Notes under the pieces: model-generated
Told to the model about the DNA's origin: nothing
What the model saw: only the letters and a program-made list of their open reading frames with translations
Database searches by the model: none
Assembly: GCA_003240625.1 (NCBI GenBank)
Contig: QFMX01000006.1
Location: 124,001 to 188,000 of the forward strand
Origin: Sphingomonas taxi
GTDB lineage: Bacteria > Pseudomonadota > Alphaproteobacteria > Sphingomonadales > Sphingomonadaceae
Length of the DNA stretch: 64,000 nucleotides
Reading direction: 5' to 3'
Shown here: one piece after another, positions 31,981 to 40,597 of the stretch
Numbering within the stretch: position 1 is the first letter of the stretch
Layout: each line of letters starts with the position of its first letter
Position numbers and translations under genes: made by a program

Positions 31981-32600
31981 CCCACGTCGGCATCCTCGGC
32001 GGGTCGTTCAATCCTGCGCACCGCGGCCACCGCGGCATCACGCTCTCGGCGATCGATGCGCTCGCGCTCGACGAGGCGTGGTGGCTGGTATCCCCCGGTA
32101 ACCCGCTCAAGGACGCCGCGAACGACATGGCGCCGCTGCCCGCGCGCCTCGCGTCCGCCCGCGCGATGGCCCGCCGCGCGCCGATCCGCGCGACTGATAT
32201 CGAGGCGCGGCTGCACACCCGCTACACGCTCGACACGATCCGCAAGCTCAAGCGGCGCTACCCGAAAATCCGGTTCGTCTGGCTGATGGGGGCGGACAAT
32301 CTCGCCGACTTCCATCGGTGGAAGAACTGGCGCCAGATCGCCCGCGAGGTTCCGATTGCGGTAATCGCGCGGCCGGGATATGACGGGCGCGCCCTCGCGG
32401 CCCCCGCGATGGGTTGGCTGCGGCGCTTCCAACGGCGCACAGACCATGCGAAGAGCTGGACGACGTGGAGATTGCCGGCCCTCGTGCTGTTGCGCTTCCG
32501 ACCCGACCCGACCTCCGCAACCGGCCTGCGTGCCAAAAATCCCGACTGGGTTCAGCACGTTGCTGGCTCGCCCCACCGTTCCGGCAGGTTGCCGGATTGA
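31977..32600 (+). CDS. nadD: nicotinate-nucleotide adenylyltransferase
   Basis: A 207-residue enzyme of NAD synthesis joining ATP and nicotinate mononucleotide. The nucleotidyltransferase motif GGSFNPAHRGH is at residues 8-18, ATDIEARLHTRYTLDTI lies in the middle (active-site Thr-x-Asp region), and FVWLMGADNLADFHRWKNW follows as usual. The C-terminal ISSTxxR-like region is less clear: residues after 175 (FRPDPTSATGLRAKN) carry it. Its ATG overlaps the toxin stop. Normally proA is followed directly by nadD, so the toxin-antitoxin pair is an insertion. Confidence 0.93.
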   Translation: MTHVGILGGSFNPAHRGHRGITLSAIDALALDEAWWLVSPGNPLKDAANDMAPLPARLASARAMARRAPIRATDIEARLHTRYTLDTIRKLKRRYPKIRFVWLMGADNLADFHRWKNWRQIAREVPIAVIARPGYDGRALAAPAMGWLRRFQRRTDHAKSWTTWRLPALVLLRFRPDPTSATGLRAKNPDWVQHVAGSPHRSGRLPD

Positions 32601-32621
32601 TACCCTTACCCAGGAGCTGAC

Positions 32622-33029
32622 TTGGCCACTTCCCCTACTGCCCCTCGCGCGACCGACCCCGAAGAGGTTGAGGCGCTGCATCGCCTGATCCTCGCGTCGC
32701 TCGACGACGACCAGGCGGTCGAGACCATCTCGATCCCGCTCGCGGGCAAGACCAGCATCGCCGATTACATGGTGATCGCCAGCGGTCGTTCGACCCGCCA
32801 GGTCGCCTCGATGGCGCAGAAGTTGGCCGAGCGGATCAAGGCCGAGTTCAAGCGTCCGGTGAAGATCGAGGGGCTCCCCACGGCGGATTGGGTGCTGATC
32901 GACGCGACCGACGTCATCGTCCACCTGTTCCGCCCCGAAGTCCGCAGCTTCTACAATCTGGAGCGGATGTGGGCATTCGGCGACGCACCGACGCCGCCGC
33001 CCGTGCCGACCTTCACCGACGAAGACTAA
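32622..33029 (+). CDS. rsfS: ribosome silencing factor
   Basis: A 135-residue RsfS/RsfA protein that binds ribosomal protein uL14 and blocks subunit joining when nutrients are short. Conserved pieces: IADYMVIASGRSTRQVASMA, and GLPTADWVLIDATDVIVHLFRPEVRSFYNLERMW (read as TADWVLIDATDVIVHLF and RPEVRSFYNLERMW). The start is a TTG at 32622 with aggag 5 bases upstream; the family start is variable. It follows nadD by 21 bases, the usual pairing. Confidence 0.93.
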   Translation: MATSPTAPRATDPEEVEALHRLILASLDDDQAVETISIPLAGKTSIADYMVIASGRSTRQVASMAQKLAERIKAEFKRPVKIEGLPTADWVLIDATDVIVHLFRPEVRSFYNLERMWAFGDAPTPPPVPTFTDED

Positions 33030-33059
33030 GCCGGCTCCGAGGCGGCCCGAAAGCGGATC

Positions 33060-33482
33060 ATGCTGCTCCACATCGTCGCCCGCGGTCGGATCGGGCGCTC
33101 GCCCGAGGCCGACCTGGTCGACCGTTATCTGAAGCGGATCGTCTGGCCGACCAAGGTCAGCGAGCTGCCTGACATCGGCGGCAAGATCCCGCTGGTCGGC
33201 GAGCAGACCAAGCGCATCCTGCTCGACGAGAAGGGCGAGACGCTGTCATCGACGCAGTTCGCGCAAAAGCTCGAGCGCTGGCGTGACGATGGCGTGCGCG
33301 AGGCGCGGTTCATGATCGGCGCCGCCGACGGCTTCAATGACGCCGCGCGCGACGAGGCCGACCTTCTCTTCTCGTTCGGTCGCGCAACGTGGCCGCATCT
33401 GCTCGCCCGCGCGATGCTCGCCGAGCAACTCTTCCGCGCCACCAGCATCCTTGCCAATCACCCCTATCACCGCGAAGGGTGA
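33060..33482 (+). CDS. rlmH: 23S rRNA (pseudouridine1915-N3)-methyltransferase
   Basis: A 140-residue SPOUT methyltransferase modifying 23S rRNA position 1915 in the assembled 70S ribosome. The SAM-binding knot is at the C-terminal half: FMIGAADGFNDAARDEAD, then LLFSFGRATWPHLLARAM and the final ILANHPYHREG, which is the conserved RlmH ending. It follows rsfS by 30 bases. Confidence 0.95.
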   Translation: MLLHIVARGRIGRSPEADLVDRYLKRIVWPTKVSELPDIGGKIPLVGEQTKRILLDEKGETLSSTQFAQKLERWRDDGVREARFMIGAADGFNDAARDEADLLFSFGRATWPHLLARAMLAEQLFRATSILANHPYHREG

Positions 33483-33485
33483 TGC

Positions 33486-34658
33486 ATGAGGGCAGGGGGC
33501 GTCTTGGCGGTTGCGGCGCTGTTCGCGGCGGCGGGTGTAGTCGCACAAACTAAAGCGCCCGAGTTGGCGACAGAGCAGCAACTCCTGGTCGCAGCGAAAC
33601 GCGATGCCGCGATGGCCACCGCCCGCGCCGCCAAACTTGCCGCCGCGGCCGCTCAAGAACGCAACGCCGCCGATAAGGCGCGCCGGGAAGAACAGGCTTT
33701 AGCCGCCCGCGTGACGGCTGCCGAAGCGAACCTCGCCACTGCTAGTGCCCGCGTAACGCTGGTCGAGCGCCTGCTGTCCGATCAGCGCGCCAGGCTCGGC
33801 CGCGCGCAAGCCCCGGTCGCAAGATTGCTCGCCGCACTGGAGTCGCTTGCCCGTCGCCCGACTATCGTGGCAGTCGCGCAGCCAGGATCGGTCGACGACC
33901 TCGTCCATGTCCGCGCGGTGCTGGGCAGCGCGCTCCCCGTCGTCCGTCAGCGCACCGAGGCGGTCCGCACCGAACTGGCCGAGACCCGGCGCTTGCAGGC
34001 AAGCGCGACACTCGCCGCCAAGGCGCTGTCGGACGGCCGCGCGCGCCTGGAGACCGACCGCATCGCGCTGGCCAACCTCGAAGCACGCCATCGCCAACGC
34101 AGCCAGTCCCTCGGCCGCGGCGCACTTAGCGAGTCCGACCGCGCGCTCGCGCTGGGCGAACGCGCGCGCGATCTCGTCGACGGCATGGCGGCCTCCACCA
34201 ACGCCAAGGCGACCGCCGCCGCCCTGATCGCACTCGCCGGCCCGATCCCACGCCCCATCGCGCCTGGCACTACGCCACCGCTACCGCCGCGCGGCGTGTA
34301 CCGCATCCCGGTAGCGGGCAGGCTCGTCACCGGCTTCGACGAGGTCTCGGACTCCGGCGTCCGATCGCGCGGCCTCACCTTCGCCACCGCCGCCCGCGCG
34401 CGCGTCGTGGCCCCCGCCGCCGGCACGATCCGCTACGCACGTCATTTCCGCGATTACGGCGTCATCGTCATCATCGACCACGCCGATGGCTGGACCAGCC
34501 TCGTCACCGGGCTGGCCGCAACGTCGGCCAAACCGGGCGAGCGCGTTACGATGGGCGCGCCGCTCGGCACCGCCCCCCGCGAAGGTCCGCGGATCACCGT
34601 CGAACTCCGGCGCCGGGGGCGGCCAGTCGATGCTGCGTCACTGATAGGACCGCGCTGA
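33486..34658 (+). CDS. envC: EnvC-like murein hydrolase activator (LytM domain)
   Basis: A 390-residue periplasmic protein: a signal peptide (residues 1-20), a long coiled coil (about 25-240, Ala/Arg/Leu-rich), then a C-terminal LytM/M23 domain (about 280-388). EnvC proteins do not cut peptidoglycan but activate amidases at the division site. The domain here is degenerate in the same way: the usual HxGxD zinc motif reads SRGLTFA and the HxH motif reads SLVTGL, so zinc ligands are missing. It starts 3 bases after rlmH. The coiled coil would contact FtsEX (inference from E. coli). Confidence 0.85.
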   Translation: MRAGGVLAVAALFAAAGVVAQTKAPELATEQQLLVAAKRDAAMATARAAKLAAAAAQERNAADKARREEQALAARVTAAEANLATASARVTLVERLLSDQRARLGRAQAPVARLLAALESLARRPTIVAVAQPGSVDDLVHVRAVLGSALPVVRQRTEAVRTELAETRRLQASATLAAKALSDGRARLETDRIALANLEARHRQRSQSLGRGALSESDRALALGERARDLVDGMAASTNAKATAAALIALAGPIPRPIAPGTTPPLPPRGVYRIPVAGRLVTGFDEVSDSGVRSRGLTFATAARARVVAPAAGTIRYARHFRDYGVIVIIDHADGWTSLVTGLAATSAKPGERVTMGAPLGTAPREGPRITVELRRRGRPVDAASLIGPR

Positions 34659-34690
34659 TCGGCCAAGCCTGATGGCCACCGCCTTTTAAT

Positions 34691-34810
34691 CCTCCCCCGC
34701 AAGGGGGAGGTGTCGCCGAAGGCGACGGAGGGGGAGGACACGGAACAGAGGTTTCCCTTGCCTCCCCCTCCGTCTGGCAGTCGCCAGCCACCTCCCCCTG
34801 GCGGGGGAGG
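34691..34810. repeat. palindromic repeat, CCTCCCCCGCnAGGGGGAGG family (copy 4)
   Basis: Left arm cctcccccgcaagggggagg, then gccgaaggcgacggaggggg; right arm gccacctccccctggcggg then ggagg. Same family as 14041, 18193 and 58700. Its right half gives an open frame into ctpA, so the ctpA start could be misplaced upstream. The rest of the 285-base gap holds the ctpA leader; no other feature was recognised. Confidence 0.85.
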
Positions 34811-34943
34811 ATCGAAAAGCCCCCAGTCAGCCCCCATTAACCCTCATCAGTCTTCACTCCGCGCGCGCGTTGCCGCCACCACGTCATTACGCTACGCCGT
34901 CACGACTGTACGACACGTCACTTCTCAGGTTGCAGGACCATCG

Positions 34944-36335
34944 ATGCCCCGTCCTATTCGTGCTCCTATGCTTACCGCGACGGCGATCGTCGGCGCGCTG
35001 ACGTTGATCCCGCTCGCCACCTCGGCGATGGCGGCGGTCGACACCGACACCTATCGCGAGTTCGACCAGTTCCTCGACGTCTTCAACCGCGTAAAGGCGG
35101 AATATGTCGACAAGGTCGATGACAAGACGCTGATCAAGGGCGCGATCCAGGGCATGCTCGCCAGCCTCGATCCGCACAGCTCGTATGTCGACGCGCTCGA
35201 CTACGAAAATCTCCGGATCATGACCGAGGGCAATTACGGTGGTCTCGGCCTTACGGTGCAGATGGAGGACGGCGCGATCAAGGTCGTCTCCCCGCAGGAG
35301 GATTCCCCCGCCGCCCGCGCCGGCGTCAAGTCCGGCGACTACATCACGCATATCGACGGCAAGCTGATCTACGGCGACTCGCTCGACGAGGCGGTCGGCA
35401 AGATGCGTGGCAAGCCCGGCAGCAAGATCACGCTCGGCCTCGTTCGTCCCGGCCGCGACAAGCCGCTCGACGTGACGATGATGCGCGAGATCATCGTCCA
35501 GAAGCCGGTGAAATGGGAAGTCCGCGGCGACGTCGGCTATATCAACATCAACACCTTCAGCGAGAACACCGGCGCCGACACCCGCGCGGCGATCATGGCG
35601 ATCGACAAGTCGCTCGGCCACCGCCCGCTCGGCTATGTCGTCGACCTCCGCGAGAATGGCGGCGGCTTGCTCACACAGGCGATCGAGGTCAGCGACGCGT
35701 TCCTCGATCACGGCGAGATCGTCTCGCAGCGCGGCCGCGAGAAGACCGATATCGAGCGCTATTACGCCAAGCCCGGCGACGACGCGCACGGCCTGCCGGT
35801 CGTCGTCCTCACCGATCCCGGCACCGCGTCGGCTTCCGAGATCGTCGCCGGTGCGCTCCAGGATCACCACCGCGCGCTGATCATGGGCGAGCGCAGCTTC
35901 GGCAAGGGCTCGGTCCAGACCGTGCTCCAGCTCGGCCCCGAGACCGCGCTCCGCCTGACCACCGCGCGCTACTTCACGCCGTCGGGACGCTCGGTGCAGG
36001 AGGGCGGGATCGAGCCCGACATCAAGGTCCCGCAGCTCACCGATCCCGACTACAAGTCGCGGCCTGTGTTCCGTGAGGCCGACCTGCGCAAGCACCTGAT
36101 CAACGAGGTGAAGGCCGACAACGCGGTGCTGGAGGAGGATACCAAGACCGATCCGCGCTTCTCGCAGACACCCGACCAGCTGAAGAAACAGGGTATCGAC
36201 GACTTCCAGCTCTATTACGCGCTGAAGACGGTCGCGCGTCTCGGCGGTCCGGTCCAGGTGGCCGCTGCGACCAAGCCGCGCCCGATCAAACCCGATCCTA
36301 CCGCCCCCGACGCAGTCAAGGCGCCCACCAAGTGA
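34944..36335 (+). CDS. ctpA: S41 family C-terminal processing protease (CtpA)
   Basis: A 463-residue periplasmic serine protease. A signal peptide (about residues 1-31, ending SAMAA) is followed by a cap region, a PDZ domain (about 85-165, YGGLGLTVQMEDGAIKVV, then GVKSGDYITHIDG) and the protease domain. The catalytic Ser296 is in PGTASASEIVAGA, with Lys321 25 residues later in FGKGSVQT. C-terminal ~60 residues are Lys/Pro-rich. These proteases trim precursors or degrade periplasmic proteins; partner lipoproteins (NlpI-like) vary. The ATG at 34944 was chosen at the signal peptide. It overlaps the next gene's possible GTG by GTGA. Confidence 0.92.
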   Translation: MPRPIRAPMLTATAIVGALTLIPLATSAMAAVDTDTYREFDQFLDVFNRVKAEYVDKVDDKTLIKGAIQGMLASLDPHSSYVDALDYENLRIMTEGNYGGLGLTVQMEDGAIKVVSPQEDSPAARAGVKSGDYITHIDGKLIYGDSLDEAVGKMRGKPGSKITLGLVRPGRDKPLDVTMMREIIVQKPVKWEVRGDVGYININTFSENTGADTRAAIMAIDKSLGHRPLGYVVDLRENGGGLLTQAIEVSDAFLDHGEIVSQRGREKTDIERYYAKPGDDAHGLPVVVLTDPGTASASEIVAGALQDHHRALIMGERSFGKGSVQTVLQLGPETALRLTTARYFTPSGRSVQEGGIEPDIKVPQLTDPDYKSRPVFREADLRKHLINEVKADNAVLEEDTKTDPRFSQTPDQLKKQGIDDFQLYYALKTVARLGGPVQVAAATKPRPIKPDPTAPDAVKAPTK

Positions 36336-36355
36336 GCGTGCGTCGTGGACTTGGC

Positions 36356-36838
36356 ATGACCAAGAACGAAGAGATCGCCCGCGCCATCGCGCTGTTGCTG
36401 CCGGCATTCCTGCTGCTCGGCGCGCTCGGCTCGCAATATCTCGGCGGGCTGTATCCGTGCGAGATGTGCCATTGGCAGCGCTGGCCGCATTATTCCGCGT
36501 TGCTGATCGCCGGCGCGACGTTCTTCGTGCCGGGCCGTTCGCTGCGGGCGTCGCTGGTCATCATCGCCGGGCTGTTGATCGGGCTCAGCGGCCTGATCGG
36601 CGTCGCGCATGCCGGCGTCGAATATCATTGGTGGAACGGCTTCACCGCCTGCACCACGACCGTCTCGATGGCCGGCACGACCGCGGCCGAGCGCCTCGCC
36701 GCGATCATGAATGCGCCGATGGTGCGCTGTGATGCGCCACAATGGAAATTGTTCGGAATCTCGCTCGCCGGCTTCAACGCCATCTTTTCCCTCGCCGGTG
36801 CGTTCACCATATTCGCACTCATGAGGAAGACGAGATGA
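36356..36838 (+). CDS. dsbB: disulfide bond formation protein B
   Basis: A 160-residue inner-membrane oxidoreductase passing electrons from DsbA to quinone. Four hydrophobic helices are visible. The first periplasmic pair is C35EMC38 in LYPCEMCHWQRWPHY, and the second pair is Cys99 and Cys125 (FTACTTT and VRCDAPQW). An in-frame GTG at 36332 overlaps the ctpA stop (GTGA) and is an alternative start adding eight residues; the ATG at 36356 gives the usual length. The stop overlaps the coq7 start. Confidence 0.88.
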   Translation: MTKNEEIARAIALLLPAFLLLGALGSQYLGGLYPCEMCHWQRWPHYSALLIAGATFFVPGRSLRASLVIIAGLLIGLSGLIGVAHAGVEYHWWNGFTACTTTVSMAGTTAAERLAAIMNAPMVRCDAPQWKLFGISLAGFNAIFSLAGAFTIFALMRKTR

Positions 36839-37371
36839 GCGGTTGGAAGCCAGGAGACGCCAAGCGCCCGACGGACTCGATGATCCGGGTCGACCAGGCC
36901 GGCGAATACGGCGCGATCCGCATCTATGCGGGCCAGTTGGCCGTACTCGGCGATCGTCACCCGGCGTCGCGCTCGATCCACCATATGGCGCAGCAGGAGG
37001 AACGCCATCGCGCGTTCTTCGACAGGATGATCGTCGAGCGCCGCGTGCGTCCGACCGTGTTGCAGCCGATCTGGAAGGTCGCCGGCTTCGCGCTCGGTGC
37101 AGTGACCGCGGCGATAAGCCCGCGGGCTGCGATGGCGTGCACTGCGGCGGTCGAGACCGAAATCGACAAGCATTACGAAGAACAGCTTGTTCAGCTTGGC
37201 GCCAGCGACCCCGAGCTATCGGCAGCGATCCTCGATTTCCAGGCCGAGGAACTCGAACACAAGGCGACCGCGATCGCTGCGGGCGCGGAGGAAACGCCGG
37301 GCTACCCGGTATTGAGCGCGGTGATCCGGCTCGGTTGTAAGGTCGCGATCGCCACCGCCAAGCGAATCTAG
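36835..37371 (+). CDS. coq7: demethoxyubiquinone hydroxylase (Coq7)
   Basis: A 178-residue di-iron enzyme for late ubiquinone synthesis. The diiron ligands lie in EYGAIRIYAGQ, QQEERHRAFF (ExxH), ETEIDKHYEEQL and EELEHKATA (second ExxH). A hydrophobic stretch, FALGAVTAAISPRAAMA, would dip into the membrane. Its ATG overlaps the dsbB stop (ATGA at 36835-36838), so quinone synthesis is coupled to a quinone-using enzyme. Confidence 0.93.
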   Translation: MSGWKPGDAKRPTDSMIRVDQAGEYGAIRIYAGQLAVLGDRHPASRSIHHMAQQEERHRAFFDRMIVERRVRPTVLQPIWKVAGFALGAVTAAISPRAAMACTAAVETEIDKHYEEQLVQLGASDPELSAAILDFQAEELEHKATAIAAGAEETPGYPVLSAVIRLGCKVAIATAKRI

Positions 37372-37444
37372 GTGGACGAAAACGGATCAACGGATACGGC
37401 CGAGCAAGTATAACAAGCCGAACGAACGCGTGGGAGTGATGCGT

Positions 37445-37969
37445 ATGAAGATGCTTTTTGCGGCGGCCTTGCTCGTCGCCGGCCCCGCCGTCGCACAGAC
37501 CGCGCAGCCGACCCCCAATGCCAATCCGGGCACTGCCAATACGGGGCCGACCCTAGCACAGCCGCCCGCCAAGGCCCCCGCGCTGCCCGGTGCGACCGCC
37601 AAGCCCAAGCCGGTCGTCGCCCCCCCGCAGGTCTCGCGCAACGCGCCGATCAACGGCGTCCTGACGCTGTTCGGCAACGAACGCTGCCCGACCAACCAGA
37701 ACGGCGAGGAAATCGTCGTCTGCGTCCGCCGCAGCGCGCAGGAGCAATACCGCGTCCCGAAAGAACTCCGCGAGTTCGTCGTGACCCCTGAGAATGCCAG
37801 CTGGGCGACCAAGGCCCAGGGCACGCTCGACGCAGGCTCGGGCGTCAACACGATCGGCAGTTGCTCCGCGGTCGGCGCCGGCGGCGCTACCGGCTGCTTC
37901 GGCCAGCGCGTGCGAGAATCCCGCCTCGAAAACAAGACCCGCGCCGCCGAAGTCCCCGTCCTCCCATAA
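37445..37969 (+). CDS. secreted protein, function unknown
   Basis: A 174-residue protein with a Sec signal peptide (MKMLFAAALLVAGPAVAQ, cleavage near residue 18), then a Pro/Ala/Thr-rich linker (about 19-60) and a domain with five Cys (NERCPTNQNGEEIVVCVRR, GSCSAVGAG, TGCFGQRVRES). The pattern RCP...EIVVCVRR followed by YRVPKELRE is seen in small sphingomonad proteins of unknown function. The start at 37445 has gggag 9 bases upstream; ATG 37439 and GTG 37430 are also in frame. Confidence 0.75.
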   Translation: MKMLFAAALLVAGPAVAQTAQPTPNANPGTANTGPTLAQPPAKAPALPGATAKPKPVVAPPQVSRNAPINGVLTLFGNERCPTNQNGEEIVVCVRRSAQEQYRVPKELREFVVTPENASWATKAQGTLDAGSGVNTIGSCSAVGAGGATGCFGQRVRESRLENKTRAAEVPVLP

Positions 37970-37995
37970 GGCTGTCGCGAGAAAGCGCCCTACTT

Positions 37996-38105
37996 CCCCC
38001 CTCCCTGAAAGGGAGGGGCAGGGGGTGGGTCGGTTTCCGCAAGTTCGAACCCTGTTGGCCCAAATTGGCCAACCCACCCCCAACCCCTCCCTTCCAGGGA
38101 GGGGA
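37996..38105. repeat. palindromic repeat, CCCTCCCTGAAAGGGAGGGG family (copy 3)
   Basis: Left arm ccctccctgaaagggagggg plus gggggtgggt; right arm acccacccccaacccctccc then ttccagggagggg. It fills most of the 289-base gap between the secreted protein and the DJ-1/PfpI gene. No gene seen in the remaining 150 bases. Confidence 0.85.
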
Positions 38106-38258
38106 GCACGTTCCGATCCTCTGGCCGCAGGCTCGCACATTTCATTCGTGCGCGCGCCTTGGCCGATTCTGGATTGGCGTTATTCCCCCGCGCCTTAGGC
38201 TGATCGGGGACGACGTCTCGATTCACAGCCCCAAGAACCTCCCGCTAGGAATACCGGC

Positions 38259-38960
38259 ATGACCAAACCCTTGCGCATCGCCTTCCTGCTGTTCCCGAAC
38301 GTCACGCAGCTCGACCTCACCGGCCCCGCCCAGGTCCTGTCGCGGCTCGGCAACGCCCGGCTCGATCTCGTGTGGAAGACGCTCGATCCGGTCCCGACCG
38401 ACGCCGGTTTCTCGGTCCTGCCGACCGCGACCTTCGCCGACGTGCCGCACGCCGACATCCTCTGCGTCCCCGGCGGGTTCGGCATCAACGCCGTGATCGC
38501 CGACGACGAAGCGATGGCGTGGGTCCAGGCGGTCGGTGCGGACGCGACTTGGGTGACGAGCGTCTGCACCGGATCGCTGATTCTCGGGGCGGCGGGATTG
38601 CTCGATGGCTATCGGGCCGGATGCCATTGGGCGCAGCGCGACATGCTCCCGCTGTTCGGCGCGATCCCGGTAGACGCGCGCGTCGTGGTCGATCGCAACC
38701 GCGTCACCGGCGGCGGCGTCACTGCGGGGATCGACTTTGCGCTGACGCTGACCGCGATGATCCGCGGCGAAGCGCATGCCCGGGCGGTGCAGCTCGGTTT
38801 GGAATATGACCCCGCGCCGCCATTCGACAGTGGTTCACCCGCCAGCGCCGGTCCGGAAATCGTCGCGGCGTATCAGCGCCGCATGCACGCGCTAGTCCCT
38901 ACGCGCGACAACGACCTGCGCGCGCTGGCAAAGCGTCGCGGGTATGCCCGGGATACTTAG
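38259..38960 (+). CDS. DJ-1/PfpI family protein
   Basis: A 233-residue class I glutamine amidotransferase-like protein. The nucleophile elbow VTSVCTGSLILGAAGLL has its Cys near residue 108, and an upstream Glu/Asp region VTQLDLTGPAQVL (with Asp near residue 20) matches the isonitrile-hydratase subgroup. CHWAQRDMLPLFGAIPV gives the usual His-Trp after the nucleophile. Known members include isonitrile hydratases and the regulatory domains of GlxA-like regulators; no HTH domain follows here, so it is a stand-alone enzyme of unknown substrate. An aggaa lies 9 bases before the ATG. Its stop overlaps the converging DedA stop by 4 bases. Confidence 0.85.
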   Translation: MTKPLRIAFLLFPNVTQLDLTGPAQVLSRLGNARLDLVWKTLDPVPTDAGFSVLPTATFADVPHADILCVPGGFGINAVIADDEAMAWVQAVGADATWVTSVCTGSLILGAAGLLDGYRAGCHWAQRDMLPLFGAIPVDARVVVDRNRVTGGGVTAGIDFALTLTAMIRGEAHARAVQLGLEYDPAPPFDSGSPASAGPEIVAAYQRRMHALVPTRDNDLRALAKRRGYARDT

Positions 38961-39589
38961 GGGTGACGCTTCAGCCCGCGCACCCGGTGCCAGATGTAGA
39001 AGGCGACCAGCGCGATCAGGACCACGCCGATGAGCAGGTCGGCGCTGTGGAACGCGGCCTTCACGCGCGGATCGCTGTCCCATTTGTCGCCGAGCTTCAT
39101 GCCGACCCAGGCCAGCCCGAAGCACCACGGCCACGATCCGATGAAGGTGTATAGGTGGAACGGCACCAGCTTCATCCGCGCGACGCCGGCGGGGAAGGCG
39201 ATGAACGAGCGGATCACCGGCAGCAGCCGCCCGATCAGCACCGCGGCCGAGCCCCAGCGCGCGAAGAACCGGTCGGCCGCATCGAGCTCGCCCGGCCCGA
39301 TCAGGACGAAGCGGCCCCAGCGCTCGGCCATCGGTCGGCCGCCGCGCTTGCCGACCTCATAGGCGACGATCGAGCCGAGATTGCACCCGATCGCACCGGC
39401 GGTGGCGGCGAGATACAGGTCGAATCGCCCGGTCGAGACCAAGTAGCCGGCGAACGGCATGATGATCTCGGACGGGAGCGGGATGCACGCGCTCTCGATC
39501 GCCATGAGCAGCGCGATGCCGACATAGCCACCGGACGAGATGACGCCGATCGTGAAGGTGGCCAGCACGGCCAGGATCTTTTCGAACAT
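38957..39589 (-). CDS. DedA family membrane protein
   Basis: A 210-residue inner-membrane protein of the DedA/SNARE-associated (VTT) family, some members of which are now linked to undecaprenyl phosphate or phospholipid flipping. Visible: ESACIPLPSEIIMPFAGYL (with the E of the family motif), GCNLGSIVAYEVGKRGGR, FFARWGSAAVLIGRLLPVIRSFIAFPAG (read as ARWGSAAVLIGRLLPVIRSF), and further helices. The ATG at 39589 fits the family length. It is divergent from the aldo/keto reductase gene. Confidence 0.92.
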   Translation of the reverse strand: MFEKILAVLATFTIGVISSGGYVGIALLMAIESACIPLPSEIIMPFAGYLVSTGRFDLYLAATAGAIGCNLGSIVAYEVGKRGGRPMAERWGRFVLIGPGELDAADRFFARWGSAAVLIGRLLPVIRSFIAFPAGVARMKLVPFHLYTFIGSWPWCFGLAWVGMKLGDKWDSDPRVKAAFHSADLLIGVVLIALVAFYIWHRVRGLKRHP

Positions 39590-39669
39590 GGATCGGTCGA
39601 TTGCGCGAACCCGGCGACGAAGGGAAGAGACATTCGGAACCGCCCGGCGAGTCGTGCGCTGGTTGCGGC

Positions 39670-40467
39670 ATGACAAACCTCACACTCAACGACGGCCGCG
39701 CCATGCCCCAGCTCGGCATGGGCACGTGGCAGATCCCCGACAGCCAAGCCGCGGCGATCGTCCGCTCCGGGCTCGATATCGGCTTCCGCCTGGTCGACAC
39801 CGCCGCGATCTACGAGAACGAACGCGGCGTCGGTGACGGCTACAAGGGTTCGGACGCCTTCCTGACGACCAAGCTCTGGAACGACCGACAGGGCGATGCC
39901 AAAGCGGCGATGGATGAGAGCCTGGCGCTGCTCGGCGTCGAGTCGGTCGACCTGTATTTGATGCACTGGCCGGTGCCGAAGCAGGACAAGTATGTCGAAG
40001 CGTGGAAGGCGATGATCGCTCTGCGCGATGCCGGAAAGGCCAAGTCGATCGGCGTGTCGAACTTTCTCCCCGAGCACATCGACGCAATCGTCGCCGCGAC
40101 CGGCGTGACCCCTGCGGTCAACCAGATCGAGCTCCACCCCAATTTCCAGCAGCGCGAGCAGCGTGCGTATCATGAGGCGCACGGCATCGTAACGCAGAGC
40201 TGGAGCCCGCTGGGGCAGGGCAAGACGGTGTTGCAGGACGAAGCGATTGTCCGCATCGCCGACAAGCACGCCCGCAGCGCCGCGCAGGTGATCCTCGCAT
40301 GGCATCTGGCGAACGGCTTTTCGGTGATCCCGAAAGCGTCCGACGCCGAGCACCTTGCTGACAATTTCGCGTCGCTGGACCTGACGCTGGACGACGAAGA
40401 CATGGCCGCGATCGAAGAGCTCGACGATCCGGCGGGCCGCTTGGGACCGGAACCGAACGCGATGTAA
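39670..40467 (+). CDS. aldo/keto reductase
   Basis: A 265-residue NADPH-dependent reductase. The catalytic tetrad is visible: Asp in RLVDTAAIYENERGVG, Tyr in the same motif (IYENE), Lys in FLTTKLWN, and His in YLMHWPVP. The C-terminal cofactor motif IPKASDAEHLADN is present. The length is slightly under the usual 270-280. It is related to 2,5-diketo-D-gluconate reductases, but the substrate cannot be assigned. The ATG at 39670 fits the family start; the frame opens 23 codons upstream. Confidence 0.9.
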   Translation: MTNLTLNDGRAMPQLGMGTWQIPDSQAAAIVRSGLDIGFRLVDTAAIYENERGVGDGYKGSDAFLTTKLWNDRQGDAKAAMDESLALLGVESVDLYLMHWPVPKQDKYVEAWKAMIALRDAGKAKSIGVSNFLPEHIDAIVAATGVTPAVNQIELHPNFQQREQRAYHEAHGIVTQSWSPLGQGKTVLQDEAIVRIADKHARSAAQVILAWHLANGFSVIPKASDAEHLADNFASLDLTLDDEDMAAIEELDDPAGRLGPEPNAM

Positions 40468-40468
40468 A

Positions 40469-40597
40469 TCCTCCCTGGCACGGGGAGGGGGACCGCGACG
40501 CGTAGCGGCGGGGTGGAGGGGGGTCACCTCGAACGGTACGCCCGCGGTAAACCCCCTCCACCAGCTGCGCTGGTTCCCCTCCCCGTACCGGGGAGGA
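40469..40597. repeat. palindromic repeat, CCTCCCTGGCACGGGGAGG family
   Basis: Left arm cctccctggcacggggaggg then gaccgcgacgcgtagcggcg; right arm accagctgcgctggttcccc then tccccgtaccggggagg. ggtggagggggg and ccccctccacc pair between. A single copy in this window. It fills the gap between the aldo/keto reductase and the end of the UdgX gene. Confidence 0.8.

Noticed and set aside
34710..34943. A longer ctpA starting inside the palindromic repeat
   Set aside because: The extra residues are translated repeat and would put a signal peptide about 80 residues from the N-terminus.
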